NCBI GenBank assembly: GCA_049514335.1
Contig: JBEKVE010000075.1
Location: 1 to 17,422 of the forward strand
Length of the DNA stretch: 17,422 nucleotides
Reading direction: 5' to 3'
Source: JBEKVE01 sp049514335
GTDB lineage: Bacteria; Actinomycetota; Acidimicrobiia; Acidimicrobiales; UBA8190
The position numbers and the translations under genes are program-made. Shown here in pieces: positions 14,442 through 17,422 of the stretch (position 1 is its first letter; each line of letters begins with the position of its first letter). A model generated the notes under the pieces. That model had not been told where the DNA came from and did not search any database. It worked only from the letters and a program-made list of their open reading frames with translations.

Positions 14442-15829
14442 GCCTCCGCGGGGATCTGCTGCTGGCCGTCCATCATGTCGGCCATGACGGTCTTGATGAA
14501 CGAGTCGGCCTCGTCGGTCATGCCGCCCGCCACGCCGCCGTACACCGCACCCGAGTGCGGCGCGTCGTTCCTGTGCTCGAGGGCGTAGGCGACGGCGTCG
14601 GCGAGGTCGACGGCGAAGGCTTCGGCCACACCCTGCTGGGTCTGGGGCCGCGTGACCGCCATGTGCAGGGCGTTGGGGTACTGCTGGCCGTTGAGGCGCC
14701 ATCCCCGCAGCCGCATGAAGTCGTTGACGTGGTACACGTCGAACATGTCCGAGGTGAAGCTGAAGAGGAAGGTGGGCCGGCCCAGGATGCGCAGCTCGGG
14801 GTGTGACGCCACCGCCTCGCGCATGAGCTGCGCCGTCTCGAAGATCCGTCGGGCGTGGTTGCGGTACCCCAGACGTCCGTTGTGCACCATCGAAGCCCAG
14901 GTGGCGGCGAGCAGCCCGCCGGAGCGTGACCCCTCCATGCCGGGCGAGCAGTACTTGCCCCCGCTCCAGTCGGTGAGGAAGAAGTACTGGGCGTTGCGCA
15001 GCGCCTGGTCCCGGAAGGTGAGCACCGACGTCCCCTTGAGGGCGTAGCCGTACTTGTGGGTGTCGGCCGAGATCGAGGTGACGCCGGGCACCCGGTAGTC
15101 GAAGAGCGGGACGTCGTAGCCGAGCTCCTGGCCGAAGGGGAGGATGAAGCCGCCCAGGCACCCGTCCACATGGAGCCCGACGCCCCGGCGCAGCGCCACC
15201 TCGGACAACTCGGCGATGGGGTCGACCGTGCCGTACCCGTAGTTGCAGGCGGAGCCGATCACCGCCACCGTCTGGTCGTCGATGTGGGCGTCCACCCACT
15301 CCACGTCGACCAGGGTCGTGACCGGGTCCACCGGGGCGCGGCGCAGCTCGACGCCGAAGAGGTGGCAGGCCTTGTCGAAGGCGGGGTGGGCCGTTTCGGG
15401 CTTGATGACATTGGGCCGGGTCACGCCCCGCTCCTGGTGGGCGTGCTCGCGGTACGCCAGCACGGCGTGGGCGATGCTGCCCGTTCCTCCGGTGGTGACG
15501 AGCCCGCCCGGGGTGGTCGCCGTGACCGCCTCCCCGTGGAGCAGGTCGAGCGTCATGGCGATGATCTCCGCCTCGAACTTCGTCGCGCTCGGGCACATGT
15601 CTCGCTGCAGGGCGTTCACGTGTGCGAACAGACCGAAGGCCTCGGTCAGGAAGCGGTAGTGGTCATGGTCCCCGCAGTACATCGTCCCCGAGCACTTCCC
15701 CGTCTCCCAGAAGGCGTCCTCCTCCTTGGCCATGGCCTCGAGCTGCCCCATGACCTCCTCGTGGGTGGCGCCCTCCTCGGGCAGGCTCCGGTGCACCTCG
15801 AATCGCTCGGCATAGGGGTAGGTGCTCAT
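14438..15829 (-). CDS. PLP-dependent lyase/decarboxylase, sphingosine-1-phosphate-lyase-like
   Basis: A 463-residue group II decarboxylase-fold PLP enzyme. Residues visible are TTGGTGSI (112-119, phosphate cradle), His148 in ETAHPAFDKA (stacks on the cofactor ring), His220/Asp222 in HVDGCLGG (Asp contacts the pyridine nitrogen) and Lys259 in SADTHKYGYALKG (Schiff base). SGTMYCGD near residue 47, HVNALQRDMCPSATKFEAEI (70-89) and GSRSGGLLAATWASM follow sphingosine-1-phosphate lyase more closely than glutamate decarboxylase. SPLs cleave phosphorylated 2-amino-1,3-diols by retro-aldol reaction. It lacks the membrane anchor of eukaryotic SPL and is probably cytosolic. It is first in an operon with a kinase and a transporter. 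GGGAGGG gives a good ribosome site 7 bases before the ATG. Amino-acid decarboxylase activity remains possible. Confidence 0.88.
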   Translation of the reverse strand: MSTYPYAERFEVHRSLPEEGATHEEVMGQLEAMAKEEDAFWETGKCSGTMYCGDHDHYRFLTEAFGLFAHVNALQRDMCPSATKFEAEIIAMTLDLLHGEAVTATTPGGLVTTGGTGSIAHAVLAYREHAHQERGVTRPNVIKPETAHPAFDKACHLFGVELRRAPVDPVTTLVDVEWVDAHIDDQTVAVIGSACNYGYGTVDPIAELSEVALRRGVGLHVDGCLGGFILPFGQELGYDVPLFDYRVPGVTSISADTHKYGYALKGTSVLTFRDQALRNAQYFFLTDWSGGKYCSPGMEGSRSGGLLAATWASMVHNGRLGYRNHARRIFETAQLMREAVASHPELRILGRPTFLFSFTSDMFDVYHVNDFMRLRGWRLNGQQYPNALHMAVTRPQTQQGVAEAFAVDLADAVAYALEHRNDAPHSGAVYGGVAGGMTDEADSFIKTVMADMMDGQQQIPAEA

Positions 15830-15836
15830 GGGGCTG

Positions 15837-15843
15837 CCCTCCC
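15837..15843 (-). promoter_or_regulatory. Ribosome binding site of the PLP-lyase gene
   Basis: GGGAGGG on the minus strand, 7 bases before the ATG at 15829, supports that start. Confidence 0.6.
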
Positions 15844-15851
15844 GGGCCAGG

Positions 15852-15870
15852 GTGGTCGGGGTCCGACCAC
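15852..15870. repeat. Inverted repeat GTGGTCGG / CCGACCAC
   Basis: A perfect 8-bp stem (15852-15859 and 15863-15870) with a 3-base loop. It would lie in the leader of the PLP-lyase mRNA, just upstream of its ribosome site. It could act as an operator half-site pair or a small RNA hairpin. Its right arm overlaps the larger inverted repeat. Confidence 0.65.
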
Positions 15871-15904
15871 TGCGTTCTCACCTGTCACTGTACGGCAGTG
15901 GTCG
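15864..15904. promoter_or_regulatory. 10-bp inverted repeat flanking the probable -10 box of the PLP-lyase operon
   Basis: CGACCACTGC (15864-15873) and GCAGTGGTCG (15895-15904) are perfect inverse complements separated by 21 bp. The candidate -10 box of the operon lies inside the spacer, so a bound dimer would block or reshape the promoter. This is probable operator structure. The bound protein is unknown. Confidence 0.55.
15887..15892 (-). promoter_or_regulatory. Candidate -10 box of the PLP-lyase/kinase/MFS operon
   Basis: The minus strand reads TACAGT (TANNNT). Transcription would begin near 15880, giving a leader of about 50 bases. No -35 consensus was found 17-18 bp upstream, which might mean an activator is needed. 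Confidence 0.4.
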
Positions 15905-16110
15905 CGGTCCGCTCCCACGCACGATGGTCGACCACCGGGGCCTGGGACCCTGGTCGGCGACGGTGGTCGGTCCGGCGGTCGGCGGTTGGCGACGGTGCTG
16001 CGCCGGGCCGATGTGTCCCGACGTGGCCGGCGCGTTTCCCGTGCGGCGCGCCGATCCTCCCGCGTCAGCGGTCCCCCGGGGGTATCCGTCGTCGCGCAGC
16101 TCGATGTCCG

Positions 16111-16116
16111 TAGGAT
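16111..16116 (+). promoter_or_regulatory. Candidate -10 box of the bldD-like gene
   Basis: TAGGAT fits TANNNT and would place transcription start near 16123, about 57 bases before the preferred ATG. No good -35 is visible. It is the best -10 candidate noticed between the repeat cluster and the gene. Confidence 0.3.
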
Positions 16117-16179
16117 GCACGTGATCGGGTGGCCATGGAGAACGGGGGCTCGTCGTGGCCAGAGCAGGCGCGATGTGTG

Positions 16180-16758
16180 ATGTCTGAAGAGACGTTGGTT
16201 CCTGACGAGCTGACTGAGGCGTCGCGTGCCTATATCCGCGCCGTGGGTGGGCGGCTGCGGGTGGTGCGACACCAGATCGGTCTGTCACTACAGGCGGTCG
16301 AGTCCACCTCGAACCTCGAGTTCAAGGCGTCGGTGCTGGGCGCCTACGAGCGGGGTGAGCGCGCCATTTCGGTGTCGCGTCTGCAACGCCTGGCCAAGCT
16401 GTACAGCGTCAGTGTGGACCAGCTGCTCCCCCACGAGAGCGACGCCACGCGATGGTGGGTGACGGAGAAGCCCGAGGGCGCCGGTACCAGCGCGCCGCCG
16501 GTTCGGCCCGCCGCCCAGCCGTGGCAGAGCAGCGAGACGGTGACCATCGACCTCACTCGGCTGCGCGACGTGTCGGGCCCCGAGCGCGATCTCATACGCC
16601 GGTTCGTGAGCATGATCCAGGTGCAGCGCCAGGACTTCAACGGCACGCTCATCACCATCCGGGCCGGTGACGTGCGGGCCATCGCCTGTCTGTTCGGTCT
16701 CACGCCTGACGCCATGGGCCGTCGTCTCGACGAGCTCAGCCTGCGCATCTCCCGCTGA
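16180..16758 (+). CDS. bldD: BldD-like transcriptional regulator with c-di-GMP-binding signature
   Basis: A 192-residue regulator. The N-terminal helix-turn-helix of XRE type spans about residues 15-84, with VLGAYERGERAISVSRLQRL (52-71) matching the recognition region of Streptomyces BldD (SYERGDRAVTVQRLAEL) and ending LYSVSVDQLLP. After a Pro/Ala linker (~95-118) comes the C-terminal domain with RQDFNGTLITIRAGD (150-164), an exact fit to the RxD-X8-RxxD motif by which BldD binds tetrameric cyclic di-GMP: Arg150, Asp152, Arg161, Asp164. BldD is a repressor of developmental genes that works as a c-di-GMP-driven dimer. The ATG at 16180 was chosen because similarity begins soon after. In-frame GTG 16177 and ATG 16135 are alternatives. 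It is divergent from the PLP-lyase operon. Confidence 0.88.
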   Translation: MSEETLVPDELTEASRAYIRAVGGRLRVVRHQIGLSLQAVESTSNLEFKASVLGAYERGERAISVSRLQRLAKLYSVSVDQLLPHESDATRWWVTEKPEGAGTSAPPVRPAAQPWQSSETVTIDLTRLRDVSGPERDLIRRFVSMIQVQRQDFNGTLITIRAGDVRAIACLFGLTPDAMGRRLDELSLRISR

Positions 16759-16764
16759 CCGGTT

Positions 16765-17422
16765 TCAGTGCCAGGGCAGCTCCGCCCGCCGGCGCCAGTA
16801 TTCGTCGGGGGGTTCCGCCATCCCCGCCAATCGCTCCCTCTCCTCGGACGGCAGCGCCATGTCCAGCGCGGCGAGCCCGGTGGCGAGTTGTTCGGGCCGC
16901 ACCGCACCGCTCAGCACCACGTGGGCCCACGGCTGGTGCAGGGCAGCGGCGACGGCCACCGTCTCGACCGGCACGCCGAGGCGCCCTGCGACCCGGCGGG
17001 CGGCGCCGGCTTCTCCCTCCGGGGCGGAAGCCGAGAGCCTGCCGTTGGCCAGGGCCTCCTTGACGATCACCCCCCATCCCCGCCCGTGGGCCTCGGCCAG
17101 GGCGGGCCCGGCGGAAGGCTCGAGCAGGTTCCACGTGGCCTGCACCGACGTGAAGGGGTTGGCGCCGTCCACCTCGACGTCGAGGGCGCGCCGCACGACG
17201 TCGCCCTGACGCGGGCCGCTCACCGTCAGGCCCACGGCCACCCCGGTCCGGGGTAGGTCGGCCAGCGCCCGCAGGAGCGCTTCGTCGTCGAGCACGCCGC
17301 TGTCGAGCGTGGCCGAGTGCACCTGGTAGAGGCGCAGGTGGGAACCGAGGAGGGCGACGGATTCGGCGTGTTGACGCCGGAACATGGCGAGGGAGTGCTT
17401 CTTGGTCTCCTGCACCGGCGCG
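16765..17422 (-). CDS. Aldo/keto reductase, N-terminus cut by the window edge
   Basis: The 3' 219 codons of an aldo/keto reductase gene whose start lies beyond the right edge. The GTG at 17415 is only an in-frame codon, since the frame stays open to 17422. Visible are the mid-barrel LYQVHS with its conserved His, SVQATWNLLEP, the strand GVIVKEALANGRL, and the C-terminal DEYWRRRAELPW ending seen in actinobacterial AKRs. The Asp-Tyr part of the Asp/Tyr/Lys/His active site is outside the window, and the Lys is probably near the truncated start. AKRs reduce aldehydes and ketones with NADPH. The substrate is unknown. The gene converges on the bldD-like gene with a 6-bp gap and no obvious terminator. 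Confidence 0.8.
   Translation of the reverse strand, partial: APVQETKKHSLAMFRRQHAESVALLGSHLRLYQVHSATLDSGVLDDEALLRALADLPRTGVAVGLTVSGPRQGDVVRRALDVEVDGANPFTSVQATWNLLEPSAGPALAEAHGRGWGVIVKEALANGRLSASAPEGEAGAARRVAGRLGVPVETVAVAAALHQPWAHVVLSGAVRPEQLATGLAALDMALPSEERERLAGMAEPPDEYWRRRAELPWH

Larger units (their letters stand above)
15853..15969. repeat. Cluster of seven TGGTCG motifs in the divergent intergenic region
   Basis: Plus-strand copies begin at 15853, 15899, 15925, 15951 and 15964. Minus-strand copies occupy 15864-15869 and 15929-15934. The copy at 15925 forms a perfect 10-bp palindrome TGGTCGACCA (15925-15934). Spacing between the last four plus copies is 26, 26 and 13 bp. A near copy, CGGTCG, follows at 15976. 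The 350-bp gap between the PLP-lyase and bldD-like starts contains no credible gene, and this cluster occupies the part nearest the PLP-lyase operon. Confidence 0.6.

Noticed and set aside
14442..15596. Long open frame upstream of the FGGY kinase in its own frame, giving an apparent 914-residue protein.
   Set aside because: The extra part is an arginine-, proline- and histidine-rich shadow of the PLP-lyase gene on the same strand. The kinase fold begins right after the GTG at 14441, which overlaps the PLP stop.
15830..16179. BldD-type operator (GTNAC inverted pair) for autoregulation.
   Set aside because: Only one GTCAC half-site (15884-15888) was found, with no properly spaced inverted partner. 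The repeat structure here is TGGTCG-based instead.

Overview
This window is about 17.4 kb of very GC-rich, gene-dense DNA. It looks like an actinobacterial chromosome. Supporting signs are the recognisable homologues of mycobacterial FadE30, IpdF and FadD3, two deazaflavin (F420)-dependent nitroreductase-family proteins, a WS/DGAT acyltransferase, a BldD-type regulator carrying the cyclic-di-GMP signature, many GTG starts, GTGA start/stop overlaps and TANNNT-type -10 boxes. The clade is inference: the gene order is not that of Mycobacterium or Streptomyces, and an Acidimicrobiia-like organism would fit, but no marker gene here proves it.

Left part (142-6286): a steroid and acyl-CoA catabolic block. 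An acyl-CoA dehydrogenase (FadE30-like) overlaps an SDR (IpdF-like). After a convergent SDR and a small unknown protein come an acyl-CoA synthetase (FadD3-like) and an overlapping zinc alcohol dehydrogenase. In mycobacteria FadE30, IpdF and FadD3 belong to the pathway that degrades the last two steroid rings (HIP-CoA and its 5-hydroxy form), so this is probably the edge of a sterol or steroid degradation locus. The convergent SDR has lost about 30 residues of its Rossmann fold.

Middle part (6367-11625): lipid and redox genes. A WS/DGAT acyltransferase overlaps a Ddn-like protein. It is followed on the other strand by a Gfo/Idh/MocA oxidoreductase, a large alpha/beta hydrolase with a repetitive low-complexity N-terminal region, and a second Ddn-like protein.

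Right part (11713-17422): a three-gene minus-strand operon, then a regulator and a partial gene. The operon is a sphingosine-1-phosphate-lyase-like PLP enzyme, an FGGY carbohydrate kinase and an MFS transporter, each joined by a 4-base GTGA overlap. A 350-bp divergent intergenic region holds seven copies of TGGTCG (both strands counted) and inverted repeats around a probable -10 box. On its other side lies a BldD-like regulator with an intact RxD-X8-RxxD c-di-GMP motif. The window ends inside an aldo/keto reductase gene.

The most promising candidate for something undescribed is the PLP lyase, kinase and transporter operon with its repeat-rich control region. The gene set suggests transport, phosphorylation and retro-aldol cleavage (or decarboxylation) of an unknown, possibly amino-polyol, substrate. 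No tRNA, rRNA, CRISPR array, insertion sequence or phage gene was seen.
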